A stretch of 64,000 bases of DNA, taken from Candidatus Avelusimicrobium intestinale. Lineage in GTDB: Bacteria > Elusimicrobiota > Elusimicrobia > Elusimicrobiales > Elusimicrobiaceae. Location of the stretch: the NCBI GenBank assembly GCA_902765225.1, contig CACWYV010000001.1, forward strand, positions 62,001 to 126,000. The letters are read 5' to 3'. The position numbers and the translations under genes were made by a program. Below the pieces are notes generated by a model. The model searched no databases. It was not told the origin of the DNA and was given only the letters and a program-made list of their open reading frames with translations. Below, in pieces: positions 25,122 through 33,045 of the stretch. Position 1 is the first letter of the stretch, and each line of letters begins with the position of its first letter.

Positions 25122-26533
25122 AAATTCATTTTATAGGAATTGGCGGCGTGGGCATGAGCGCGTTAGCGCAGTTGCACGCCATGGGACAAGACGAAGTAAC
25201 CGGCTCGGACCGGTTGATTAGCAAAGGATACACCGATATGGCTTTGTGGGATTACTTGCAAAAACTCGGCATTAAACTATTCCCGCAAGACGGAAGCGGC
25301 ATAGATGAAAAGACGGAATTGGTGGTTTTATCTTCTGCCATTGAAGAAGACAACCCGGAACTAAAAAAAGCACGTCAATTACATATTCCCACTATGCACC
25401 GCTCGGAATTACTGGCCAAGCACGTGGCCTCTCACCGCACGATAGCCGTTTCCGGCACAAGCGGGAAAAGTACCACTACCGCCATGATTTACGACATTTT
25501 GGCGTTTGCCGGATTAGAACCCTCTGTCATTACCGGGGCGGCTATTTTGTCGCTACAAAAAGACCAAGGGGTTTTTGGCAATGTATACAAAGGAAAATCC
25601 GATTTGCTGATTGTGGAAGCCGACGAAAGCGACGGCTCTATCGTTAAATACAAACCGCACTTGGGCATCTGTCTAAACTTGCAAAAAGACCACAAAGAAA
25701 TTGAGGTATTGCAAGGATATTTTAAGGAATTTATCTCCCATTGTGAAAACACCCTCATCAATGCGGAAGAGACCAATCTGCAACAGTTAGCCCCCCACGC
25801 TAAGACTTTTGGCCTTTCGTACGGGGATATTCACCCGGTTTCCATTAAGGCAGACGGCTTCGGCTCGGATTTCACCATCCAAGGCCAACCGTTCCGCCTG
25901 CAAGTACCCGGATTACACAACGTAGCCAACGCGACGGCCGCTATCGCCGCGGCGTTGCACTTGGGAGTAGATCTGGAAACGTGTGCCAAAGCGTTGCACA
26001 AATTCCAAGGAATTGCCCGCCGTTTTGCCAGCGTGGGAAGTTTTAATAAGATTGAAGTCGTAGATGATTTTGCCCACAACCCGCATAAACTGGCCGCCAC
26101 GATTGCGGCCGCCCACTTACGCGGCAAACGGGTATTGGCTTTTTATCAGCCGCATGCGTTTACTTCCATTAAATTATTAGCCAACGAATTTGTGGATAGT
26201 TTTGCGCGCAGCATCGGGCCGAACGATCATTTGTGGCTAACGGAAGTATATTATCCGGGCGGTACCATTCCGCAAGGCGTATCGTGCAAAACCGTTTACG
26301 AAGGATTAAAAGCGCGTGGAATTAACGTGACGTACGACGGATGCCGCGAACATCTGCTGGCGGAAATGGCCGCCGCGGCCCAACCCGGGGATATATTACT
26401 TGTCCTGGGCGCACGTGACCCAACACTAACAGACTTTGCACGCAAACTGCTGGCCGCACTCAAAGAACACCCGGCCGATTGCACTTGCGCTGCGTGTATG
26501 TTAGGAAATTGCTGCTTGGCATACCGGAAATAA
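25118..26533 (+). CDS. MurC/Mpl-like Mur ligase with altered ATP motif and Cys-rich tail
   Basis: A Mur-fold amino-acid/peptide ligase, 471 residues. Seen: N-terminal HFIGIGGVGMSALAQL, P-loop SGTSGKSTTTAM, EADESDGS, and DDFAHNPHKLAAT. These place it with MurC or Mpl, but the MurC P-loop GTHGKT has become GTSGKS and the H-H-P motif (GHHP or AHHP in MurC and Mpl) has become AHNP. The last 20 residues carry five cysteines (CTCAACML..NCC), not usual in MurC. It is translationally coupled to dapB. It may be a diverged MurC or a paralog with another acceptor; the true murC could lie elsewhere. Confidence 0.7.
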   Translation: MKIHFIGIGGVGMSALAQLHAMGQDEVTGSDRLISKGYTDMALWDYLQKLGIKLFPQDGSGIDEKTELVVLSSAIEEDNPELKKARQLHIPTMHRSELLAKHVASHRTIAVSGTSGKSTTTAMIYDILAFAGLEPSVITGAAILSLQKDQGVFGNVYKGKSDLLIVEADESDGSIVKYKPHLGICLNLQKDHKEIEVLQGYFKEFISHCENTLINAEETNLQQLAPHAKTFGLSYGDIHPVSIKADGFGSDFTIQGQPFRLQVPGLHNVANATAAIAAALHLGVDLETCAKALHKFQGIARRFASVGSFNKIEVVDDFAHNPHKLAATIAAAHLRGKRVLAFYQPHAFTSIKLLANEFVDSFARSIGPNDHLWLTEVYYPGGTIPQGVSCKTVYEGLKARGINVTYDGCREHLLAEMAAAAQPGDILLVLGARDPTLTDFARKLLAALKEHPADCTCAACMLGNCCLAYRK

Positions 26534-26542
26534 ATATAACGC

Positions 26543-26578
26543 TGTAACCCCCGTTCAGTAGGATGGGGGTTACAAAAT
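26543..26578 (+). terminator. Terminator of the dap operon
   Basis: A 10-bp stem (26543-26552 with 26565-26574, tgtaaccccc / gggggttaca) with a 12-base loop, then aaattt. The T-run is weak. Confidence 0.6.
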
Positions 26579-26592
26579 TTCATTGCAAATTT

Positions 26593-26600
26593 GTTATACT
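26593..26600 (+). promoter_or_regulatory. Extended -10 promoter for pilin B
   Basis: TGTTATACT with TATACT at 26595-26600. Initiation near 26607 gives a 5' UTR of about 32 bases up to the ATG at 26639, with gagg 5 bases before it. Confidence 0.5.
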
Positions 26601-26638
26601 GATATTGTCGTAAGCTTGAATTTTATTATGAGGTTATA

Positions 26639-26710
26639 ATGATACTACCCCAAAAAGGAAATTACTTTATTCATACCCCCCCCCGACGGAGAGGCCTTCG
26701 CCCGTCGTAG
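26639..26710 (+). other. Out-of-frame leader of pilin B ending in a stop
   Basis: ATG 26639 has the best ribosome site of the locus (gagg, 5 bases). The first 13 codons match those of pilin A with two changes (MILPQKGNYF..HT). A C9 tract at 26676-26684 follows, then the frame runs into TAG at 26708. One more C or two fewer would join this start to the pilin frame, with no stop between. Confidence 0.55.
26676..26684 (+). repeat. C9 homopolymer in the pilin B leader
   Basis: Nine cytosines in a row inside the leader coding stretch. With seven, the distance from HT to PVV equals that in pilin A. A candidate slippage site. Confidence 0.6.
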
Positions 26711-26733
26711 ATAAAGACAGCTTCCTGACACGC

Positions 26734-27243
26734 TTGTCTCCGGATATCTCTGTTTTTACCCGCGCAAGGTCCGGTTTCACACTCATTGAATTGTTAGTAG
26801 TTGTTCTCATTATAGGCATTTTGGCTTCTATCGCTTTGCCGCAGTATCGGTTGGCGGTGGCAAAAAGCCGATATTCACAACTTATTGTCTTGGCTGATGC
26901 GTACCGCGAAGCGGAAGAAAGATATCGTATGGCTAATGGCGACTATACATATGATTTTGAAGAATTGGATGTGGACCTGCCGATCGGCTGGCATTTAATG
27001 GCCAATGCCAATAATAGAGCGATTGCTTCCGCCGATAGTAAATTGATATGCCGGCTCTACGATGGTAGTGGCGGACTTACCGTATATTGCACCACGGGGG
27101 ACAATAATTATTACCCGGTAAATGAAACCCGAAGATTATGTTGGGCCCGGAAAGATAATGCGTTTGCAGCTAAAGTTTGCAAAAGTTTGGGCGGGGTGTT
27201 TGAACTCGCTATTCCCAGCGGCGATTACTATTTATTACCGTAA
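26734..27243 (+). CDS. Type IV pilin-like protein, frame-separated from its leader (pilin B)
   Basis: The pilin body: SGFTLIELLVVVLIIGILAS (with the usual Gly before cleavage and Glu +5), then LPQYRLAVAKSRYSQLIVLA and a C-terminal domain with two Cys pairs. In this frame the first usable start is TTG 26734, without a Shine-Dalgarno; this would give a 13-residue leader. The likely start at 26639 is out of frame because of the C9 tract. So the gene is either switched off by slippage, slightly broken, or the tract has a sequence error. The body itself is intact. Confidence 0.75.
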   Translation: MSPDISVFTRARSGFTLIELLVVVLIIGILASIALPQYRLAVAKSRYSQLIVLADAYREAEERYRMANGDYTYDFEELDVDLPIGWHLMANANNRAIASADSKLICRLYDGSGGLTVYCTTGDNNYYPVNETRRLCWARKDNAFAAKVCKSLGGVFELAIPSGDYYLLP

Positions 27244-27256
27244 CACGTACATTCAA

Positions 27257-27290
27257 AAAAACTCCCGCTCCAAAGAGCGGGAGTTTTTGC
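27257..27290. terminator. Bidirectional terminator
   Basis: A 14-bp perfect stem (27257-27270 with 27275-27288, arms aaaaactcccgctc / gagcgggagttttt) with a 4-base loop, between convergent pilin B and rplT. Confidence 0.88.
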
Positions 27291-27306
27291 CTCTACACTG
27301 GCTAAA

Positions 27307-27657
27307 CTATTTAGCGGCCTTTACGACGTCCACCAATTTTTTGAAGGACACCGGGTCTTTGATTGCCATTTCGCTAAGCATCTTGCGGTTAAGCGTGATG
27401 TTGGCTTGGGCTAACCCGCTAATGAATTTAGAGTAAGACAATCCTTCTTCACGTACCGCGGCGTTGATACGCATGATCCACGTCTGGCGGTAGGTGGTTT
27501 TTTTGTCTTTGCGGTCCACATACGCATGCACACCCGATTTACCGAGTTGCTGCGTGGCCATCCGCAAGCGGCGGGATTTATCCCCGTAATAACCGCTGGC
27601 TCTATTCAATACTTTTTTCTTTCTTGCGTGTCTGGGAACGCTGAATTTAATTCTCAT
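27307..27657 (-). CDS. rplT: Ribosomal protein L20
   Basis: Large-subunit protein needed for early 50S assembly, 116 residues. Seen: the basic N-terminal tail (RHARKKKVLNRASGYYG) and family segments TYRQTWIMRINAAVREEGLS. Last gene of infC-rpmI-rplT. Confidence 0.97.
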   Translation of the reverse strand: MRIKFSVPRHARKKKVLNRASGYYGDKSRRLRMATQQLGKSGVHAYVDRKDKKTTYRQTWIMRINAAVREEGLSYSKFISGLAQANITLNRKMLSEMAIKDPVSFKKLVDVVKAAK

Positions 27658-27668
27658 GTTTCAACCTC

Positions 27669-27875
27669 TTATTTGGCCATGGGCAGATACTTTTCCAAGA
27701 TCTTCCCTTTGTTAGACTCAGGCGTGATAACCCCAGTCTTACGCATTTCATGCTTGCGCGAGGCAGAAACAGGCGTTAGCAAGTGTTTTCTGCCGGCTTT
27801 TCTGTGGGTGAATTTACCCGTGGCGGTTTTGCGGAAACGCTTTTTACCGCCGCTATGGTTTTTTAGTTTAGGCAT
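27669..27875 (-). CDS. rpmI: Ribosomal protein L35
   Basis: A 68-residue basic protein with the signature MPKLKNHSGGKKRFRKTATG and HLLTPVSASRKHEMRK. In the usual place between infC and rplT, 11 bases before the latter. Confidence 0.96.
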   Translation of the reverse strand: MPKLKNHSGGKKRFRKTATGKFTHRKAGRKHLLTPVSASRKHEMRKTGVITPESNKGKILEKYLPMAK

Positions 27876-27977
27876 TTTTATTTTCCTTTTGTTTAATTGG
27901 CCCTTATTTATCCAACCTGCGGCGGGAGCCGGTCAAGCCCCGAACGCAGTTCCTGCAAAAAGGACCTAAAAATTTAT

Positions 27978-28517
27978 CTAGTTCTTGGGCACAAAGGTCA
28001 TGCTCATCCGGTTGCCGAGCTGTTGCAGCCCACCGTCCACCGTGGCTAACGGCTCCAACCGTTTGGCGGTATCGTTTAAAATTTGGATACCTAATTCCTT
28101 GTGCTGATTCTCGCGCCCGCGGAAGACCACCACAAAGCGAACTTGGTTTTTCTTGCGTAAAAATTCCTCAATCTGGTTGAGTTTGACTTCCAAATCGTGC
28201 GGTGCAATGCGCGATTTGATACGCAATTCCTTCAACGTCACCTTCGCTTGTTTCTTTTTGGCCTCGGCGGCTTTTTTACCCTGTTCGTAAACGTACTTGT
28301 TGTAATCCAGTATTTTACAGACAGGAGGTTGGGCGTTGGGAGAAATCTCCACTAAGTCCAACTCTTGTTCTTTAGCCATCGCAACGGCTTCGCGCGTCGG
28401 AAAGATACCTAACATGGTACCGTCCGAATTAATCACGCGCACTTCGGCCGCGCGGATGTTATGGTTACGGCAATACAAGTCTTGCTTGTAAACTCTTCTG
28501 TTATCAAATCTGGCCAT
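27978..28517 (-). CDS. infC: Translation initiation factor IF-3
   Basis: Binds the 30S subunit and checks start-codon pairing. 179 residues. Seen: N-domain NIRAAEVRVINSDGTMLGIF and PTREAVAMAKEQELDLVEIS, PPVCKILDY, and the C-domain with FRGRENQH. It starts with ATG and not the rare ATT/ATC used for autoregulation in E. coli. There is no clear Shine-Dalgarno; the short 5' UTR carries two inverted repeats. Confidence 0.95.
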   Translation of the reverse strand: MARFDNRRVYKQDLYCRNHNIRAAEVRVINSDGTMLGIFPTREAVAMAKEQELDLVEISPNAQPPVCKILDYNKYVYEQGKKAAEAKKKQAKVTLKELRIKSRIAPHDLEVKLNQIEEFLRKKNQVRFVVVFRGRENQHKELGIQILNDTAKRLEPLATVDGGLQQLGNRMSMTFVPKN

Positions 28518-28518
28518 T

Positions 28519-28552
28519 CAATTTTCTTTGTACAAAATTGCCCCTCTGGGGC
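28519..28552 (-). promoter_or_regulatory. Structured 5' UTR of infC
   Basis: Two competing inverted repeats: GCCCC/GGGGC (28540-28544 with 28548-28552) at the very 5' end of the RNA, and CAATTTT/AAAATTG (28519-28525 with 28534-28540) next to the start codon. They share base 28540. The second would cover the start region. Confidence 0.4.
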
Positions 28553-28559
28553 CTTTATT

Positions 28560-28589
28560 ATTATACCAAGTTCCCCAAAATAGTGTCAA
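28560..28589 (-). promoter_or_regulatory. Near-consensus promoter of infC-rpmI-rplT
   Basis: The minus strand carries TTGACA (28584-28589), an 18-base spacer and TATAAT (28560-28565), with TG before the -10. The -35 lies over the stop codon of the upstream lipoprotein gene. It is the best sigma-70 match in the window. Confidence 0.8.
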
Positions 28590-29056
28590 TGGGCTATAGA
28601 GGTCGCCGGTACATCCATGGGCAGGGGTTGGGTAAGCACCGGGTGTGCCTGGTAACGCAGCGTACCATCCTCAAACAATTCCCATAATTCTTGTTGCCCT
28701 GCCTGGGCCGGATGACGCACCAACCGCCAAGCGGACTGCGGAGATTTCCATTCATTCCCGGACCGGTTTAATAGTGGCGAATGGGTGGGTGTTGGTAAAA
28801 AAATCTCAACCTGATTGTAATCATTACTAAATACACCCGAAGCCCACAAGTTCGGGGATCCGTCCGTTACTTCGCTTAATTGTAGTCCTGTTTCCCAGGT
28901 CCGGATACATTCCTTGCGTACAGAACTCCACACATACCCCGCTGATGCAATACATCCGTGCGCATCTTTGTCGTTTCCAACTAGGTGCGACGAAGATTCC
29001 GGTGTACAGGCGGACAAAAAAACCCACGCGGTAATGCATAATAAAACGTATCTCAT
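28586..29056 (-). CDS. Lipoprotein with SAGYVWS-C motif, function unknown
   Basis: A 156-residue lipoprotein; lipobox FLSAC puts lipidated Cys at 17. The segment GCIASAGYVWSSVRKECIRT, with its two cysteines and aromatic residues, resembles a motif I associate with uncharacterised bacterial lipoproteins. The rest is unrecognised. The ATG has no Shine-Dalgarno; TACAAT ends 6 bases before it, so the mRNA is probably leaderless. Possible location is the inner leaflet of the outer membrane. Confidence 0.65.
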   Translation of the reverse strand: MRYVLLCITAWVFLSACTPESSSHLVGNDKDAHGCIASAGYVWSSVRKECIRTWETGLQLSEVTDGSPNLWASGVFSNDYNQVEIFLPTPTHSPLLNRSGNEWKSPQSAWRLVRHPAQAGQQELWELFEDGTLRYQAHPVLTQPLPMDVPATSIAH

Positions 29057-29062
29057 ATTTTT

Positions 29063-29068
29063 ATTGTA
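29063..29068 (-). promoter_or_regulatory. -10 box placed for a leaderless lipoprotein mRNA
   Basis: The minus strand reads TACAAT, then 6 bases (aaaaat), then the ATG at 29056. Confidence 0.5.
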
Positions 29069-29096
29069 CTAAAAATACAGCGGGAATACCGGATGT

Positions 29097-29873
29097 TTAG
29101 TCTTCCCTATCTGGCACAATGTGTTTGCGGTTACCGCTCCGATTCAACACTACCGGCTCCCCACGGTAAATAATTTTCCCTTTGCCCCACACTTGTGCCT
29201 CCAACGACTCGTAAGCGGAAATGTGAATATTGCCTTTTCCGCCCACTTGCGCCCTACCCGTGTGTACCCGCAAATCAGCCGCGTCTATCTCACCCGCGCC
29301 GCGGTTATCCAGCGTGGCCCGGAGAGCCAACCCGGCCATTTCAATATCCGCTTTGTCCGAGGCGGTAGCATACACCGTTTGTGCATCCAACCGGTTCAAA
29401 TCCACTTCTGCTTGGTCTTTGGCGGATACTTCCAGCCGTTGTACCGTTACGCCATCGGCTGAAAATTCCCCCGCTTGGTTGACGTGGAGCGTTAGTTTCG
29501 GCGCCTGCAACGACCCGCGCACATGTACCCGGCTACGCCCTGTGGCTATCACCGCATATAAATCCGGCCCGGTTACGGCAACGCGCAATTTATCCATACG
29601 GCCTAAAATTCCCTGCGGGGAAAAATGCACCCACAACACTCCTTCTTGCACTTCCACCGCCACCGTGTTGACCAAGTTCTGCGGCCCGCTGACGTGGACA
29701 GTGGCCGTTTCGTGCTGGCGGAAATCCACTTCCACATTCCCTTCTACTTTTAGTGTGTGAAAAGCGGGCAAACTTTCCACGGCTTGTGAAGCATAATGAA
29801 CTTTATGCGGTTTGGCCCCCACCACGACCGCCAAACATAACAATATCCCCCCTATCCATCCTATTTTCTTCAT
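29097..29873 (-). CDS. Secreted DUF2807-type (GIN head) protein
   Basis: A 258-residue exported protein. After the signal peptide (MKKIGWIGGILLCLAVVVGA) come repeated short beta-strands such as FHTLKVEGNVEVDFRQHETA and ATVHVSGPQNLV, typical of the GIN domain that forms a right-handed beta-helix. Its role is unknown; it is often called adhesin-like without proof. The start at 29873 has ggaggg close upstream; the frame is open further up, into the nusB start. No terminator is clear at its end. Confidence 0.75.
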   Translation of the reverse strand: MKKIGWIGGILLCLAVVVGAKPHKVHYASQAVESLPAFHTLKVEGNVEVDFRQHETATVHVSGPQNLVNTVAVEVQEGVLWVHFSPQGILGRMDKLRVAVTGPDLYAVIATGRSRVHVRGSLQAPKLTLHVNQAGEFSADGVTVQRLEVSAKDQAEVDLNRLDAQTVYATASDKADIEMAGLALRATLDNRGAGEIDAADLRVHTGRAQVGGKGNIHISAYESLEAQVWGKGKIIYRGEPVVLNRSGNRKHIVPDRED

Positions 29874-29983
29874 ATTTCCCTCCGAACGCAAGTGGCGCAG
29901 GTTTAGTATACTTTTTTGCAGACCCTTCTCCCGGCAGAAAAAATTATTAGAAAACACTTCCTGTGCACGGACAGCCAGAAATT

Positions 29984-29992
29984 TGCTAGAAT
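29984..29992 (+). promoter_or_regulatory. Extended -10 promoter for nusB-ligA
   Basis: TGCTAGAAT with TAGAAT at 29987-29992, 32 bases before the nusB ATG, which has a separate agagg ribosome site. Confidence 0.55.
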
Positions 29993-30024
29993 GAAAATAA
30001 CTTCTCACGGGAAAGAGGATAAAT

Positions 30025-30435
30025 ATGAGCAACCGAAGAATGGCCCGAGAATGTGCTTTACAATCGTTATATTACGCCGACAGTATGAAATCCGCCTCCG
30101 AGACGACTCTTTCTCACTACACGGACGGTTTTCAAAAAGAACTGGGGGAAAACTTTTCGTTCTGCGAGGATCTCGTCAACGGAACGCATAAATATTTAAC
30201 CAAAATTGATGCCCTCGTTTCCACGTATGCCAAAAACTGGACGGTGGCACGTATGTCAGCCGTGGACCGTTCCATTTTGCGTATGGCTACGTACGAAATG
30301 GTCTTCAGCCCGGATCATGCTCCTATCCCCGCCATTATTGACGAAGCCATTGAACTGGCTAAAAAATACTCTACGGAAAATTCCAGCAAATTTATCAACG
30401 GCCTTTTAGACCAACTTAAAAAAGAACGGAAATAA
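30025..30435 (+). CDS. nusB: Transcription antitermination factor NusB
   Basis: Binds boxA RNA with NusE for rRNA antitermination. 136 residues, all helical. Seen: start RRMARECALQSLYYAD, and the late VDRSILRMATYEM and AIIDEAIELAKKYSTE...KFINGLLD motifs. Co-transcribed with ligA (6 bases apart). Confidence 0.95.
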   Translation: MSNRRMARECALQSLYYADSMKSASETTLSHYTDGFQKELGENFSFCEDLVNGTHKYLTKIDALVSTYAKNWTVARMSAVDRSILRMATYEMVFSPDHAPIPAIIDEAIELAKKYSTENSSKFINGLLDQLKKERK

Positions 30436-30441
30436 TTTCTC

Positions 30442-32427
30442 ATGCAACCCAAAGAAGAAATTGAACAGTTACGTAAACTGATTCGTTTCCACAGTGATTT
30501 GTATTACAACCAAGATAATCCCGTTCTGTCGGATACCCAATACGACGAACTTTATCACCGCTTGCAAACGTTGGAAAAACAATACCCGCAATTTATCACG
30601 CCGGATTCCCCCACACAACGCGTAGGAGGGGTTGCCTCGCGCGCATTCCGGCCAGTCACACACGCTGTACCCATGATGTCTTTGGACAATTCCTACTCGG
30701 CGGATGATATCCGCGAGTGGCACGAACGCACCGTTAAATTATTGGGCCGGGACTCGTTTGAGATGGTGGTGGAAGGGAAAATTGACGGGGTATCGTGCTC
30801 GCTGACGTACCAAGACGGCAAATTGATTCAAGCCGCCAGCCGCGGCGACGGCAAAACAGGCGAAGATATTACCGCCAACGTACTCACCATTCAAAATATC
30901 CCCCACCAACTGCCCCAAGCCCCGGGCGGTGTATTGGAAATCCGCGGCGAAGTGTATTTGGATAAAAAAGATTTAGAGATGTTAAATGCCGAACAAGAAA
31001 GTGCCGGGGGCAATATTTTTGCCAACACCCGCAATGCCGCAGCGGGTTCCTTGCGGCAAAAAGATGCCGCGCTAACAGCCAAACGGCCGCTGAAATTTTT
31101 TGCCCACTCGTTTGGATTGGGCCATATTACCGCCGAAAGTTTCAGCGCGTTTATTAACTGGTGCCGCACGTGGGGATTTGACGTATGTCCCGTACGGACG
31201 CAAGTTACCCAAATTGCCGATGTTATCCGTTTTTACAATGAATTTGCGGACAAACGGGCCGATTTACCGTTTGACGTGGATGGGTTGGTGGTCAAGGTAA
31301 ACCAGTTTCAAGACCAACAACTTTTAGGCGCAACGGCCCGTAGTCCGCGGTGGGCCATTGCCTTTAAATATCCGGCTCCGCAAGCCACCACCACCGTTAA
31401 AAATATTGTATTTTCCGTCGGCAGAACCGGCATCATTACTCCCGTGGCCGAGCTCGCCCCTGTACCTTGCGCGGGTGTAATTATTTCCAATGCCACGCTG
31501 CACAATTTTGATGAAATTCAGCGTTTGGGGGTACGCGTAGGCGATAGTGTGATTATTGAGCGCGCCGGAGAAGTAATACCGAAAGTCATCAAGGTAGCGG
31601 AACACCGCGGCACACAGGAAGTGTTACCGCCCGCGAATTGTCCGTCGTGCGGAGCCCCCGTTTACAAAGAACAAGATGAAGTGGGTTACTATTGCATCAA
31701 CCCGGCTTGCCCGGCCCAATTGCAAGCGCGGCTAATACACTTTGCTTCGCGTGACGCTATGGACATTGACGGGTTGGGAGACGTAGTTGTGCGGGAATTG
31801 GTGAAACTCAATTTTCTGGCTGAATTTGCCGACATCTACCAACTATCTTTTTTACATCTGTTACAACTTCCCAACTTCAAAGATAAAAAAGCGCAGAATT
31901 TACTGGACGCGATTGAAGCGAGTAAGAAACGCCCGCTGGCCAAATTGTTGTTTGCCTTGGGAATTGCCTTCGTGGGTGAAAAAACAGCCGAAGTATTGGC
32001 GGATCATTTCCACACGCTGGATAATTTAAAAAATGCTTCCTTGGAAACGCTGCAGCACATCCCCGACGTAGGTGAAAAAGTTTCCCAGAGTATTTATGAT
32101 TTCTTCCATGACCCAAAGGCGGTAGAACAAATTGAAAAATTGCGGCTGGCCGGGCTAAACTTCACCCAGCCCGAGCGGGAAAAATCGGGTAATATATTAG
32201 AAGGTAAAACCTTGGTATTTACGGGCGAACTGAAAACAATGACCCGCACCCAGGCCGAACAACTGGCCAAACAACACGGCGGAAAGGCCGCAAGCAGCGT
32301 ATCCAAAAAAACAGCCTATGTGGTAGCAGGTGAAGCCGCAGGAAGCAAACTCAAAAAAGCACAGGAATTGGGGATAACCGTTTTGACCGAAGAAGAATTT
32401 TTACAACTGATTCAAAAAACAAATTAA
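30442..32427 (+). CDS. ligA: NAD-dependent DNA ligase
   Basis: Seals nicks using NAD. 661 residues with all domains: Ia, adenylation domain with active-site Lys113 in VEGKIDGVS, OB fold, zinc finger (CPSCGAPVYKEQDEVGYYC then C), helix-hairpin-helix, and a C-terminal BRCT domain (LEGKTLVFTGELKTMTR). Its stop overlaps that of the convergent pilin by 4 bases. Confidence 0.97.
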   Translation: MQPKEEIEQLRKLIRFHSDLYYNQDNPVLSDTQYDELYHRLQTLEKQYPQFITPDSPTQRVGGVASRAFRPVTHAVPMMSLDNSYSADDIREWHERTVKLLGRDSFEMVVEGKIDGVSCSLTYQDGKLIQAASRGDGKTGEDITANVLTIQNIPHQLPQAPGGVLEIRGEVYLDKKDLEMLNAEQESAGGNIFANTRNAAAGSLRQKDAALTAKRPLKFFAHSFGLGHITAESFSAFINWCRTWGFDVCPVRTQVTQIADVIRFYNEFADKRADLPFDVDGLVVKVNQFQDQQLLGATARSPRWAIAFKYPAPQATTTVKNIVFSVGRTGIITPVAELAPVPCAGVIISNATLHNFDEIQRLGVRVGDSVIIERAGEVIPKVIKVAEHRGTQEVLPPANCPSCGAPVYKEQDEVGYYCINPACPAQLQARLIHFASRDAMDIDGLGDVVVRELVKLNFLAEFADIYQLSFLHLLQLPNFKDKKAQNLLDAIEASKKRPLAKLLFALGIAFVGEKTAEVLADHFHTLDNLKNASLETLQHIPDVGEKVSQSIYDFFHDPKAVEQIEKLRLAGLNFTQPEREKSGNILEGKTLVFTGELKTMTRTQAEQLAKQHGGKAASSVSKKTAYVVAGEAAGSKLKKAQELGITVLTEEEFLQLIQKTN

Positions 32428-32921
32428 GGGATTTTATAAACTTGCCATCCGTCGTATAATCCTCCTTTTTTCCCACCAAAACCCTCGCACACCGCCATGG
32501 CTACAGAGTCTGTCTTTTTGGCCCGACATTCCCCGTTGCCGGAAGCAACACTCCGTACATACTGTATGCGGGACTTAAAGGTACAGGAAGTAACAAATGC
32601 CGTTTTGGCCTCATTTTGCCACAAACCACATTTACGTTGGTTGTCAATTTGAATAGCGGTAGAACTAATGATTCTGCCGGGGAGACTCAAATCCAAGGCT
32701 TCCAAGTTGGTAACATAGGCTCCATTGGCTAATTGATACGTTGTTTCTGCATCCGCCAAGGCCTTTGCCATTACTTGTAATTTACTAAATTCGGCCTTCA
32801 AAACAGCTCTTTGGTATCCCGGCACGGCGATAGAGGCCAAAATACCTACAATGAGCACCACAACCAGAATTTCAACAAGGGTGAATCCTTTTTTCTTTTT
32901 ATAATAGTTGTTATTTCCCAT
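32424..32921 (-). CDS. Type IV pilin-like protein (pilin D)
   Basis: A 165-residue prepilin-like protein. The leader MGNNNYYKKKKG is basic and ends in Gly; the helix is FTLVEILVVVLIVGILASIA with Glu +5. The C-terminal part has Cys pairs (QRKCGLW, FVTSCTF, GNGECRAKK, MAVCEGFGG). TATACT ends 6 bases before the ATG and no Shine-Dalgarno is seen, so a leaderless mRNA is likely. It is more divergent than the other three pilins, and its function is open between pilin and pseudopilin. Confidence 0.83.
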   Translation of the reverse strand: MGNNNYYKKKKGFTLVEILVVVLIVGILASIAVPGYQRAVLKAEFSKLQVMAKALADAETTYQLANGAYVTNLEALDLSLPGRIISSTAIQIDNQRKCGLWQNEAKTAFVTSCTFKSRIQYVRSVASGNGECRAKKTDSVAMAVCEGFGGKKGGLYDGWQVYKIP

Positions 32922-32927
32922 ACATAA

Positions 32928-32933
32928 AGTATA
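32928..32933 (-). promoter_or_regulatory. -10 box placed for a leaderless pilin D mRNA
   Basis: The minus strand reads TATACT, 6 bases (ttatgt), then the ATG at 32921. TTGACG at 32949-32954 could be the -35 but the spacer is only 15 bases. Confidence 0.5.
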
Positions 32934-32989
32934 CTATAAAAAAAGTTCCGTCAATTTTTCAATAAGAAAACCTGTTCCCACCTGTTGGG

Positions 32990-33022
32990 GAAAAACACCC
33001 TCCGGTGTAACCGGAGGGTTGT
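32990..33022 (-). terminator. Terminator of the CsgG-like to barrel operon
   Basis: Stem ccctccgg / ccggaggg (32998-33005 with 33011-33018) with a 5-base loop; on the minus strand it is followed by gtgttttt. Confidence 0.75.
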
Positions 33023-33045
33023 TGTATCGTGAATTGGTTTTTTGG

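Noticed and set aside
28586-30032. L20 or S15-type leader motif upstream of infC
   Set aside because: No recognisable pseudoknot or L20-binding pattern; only two simple inverted repeats.
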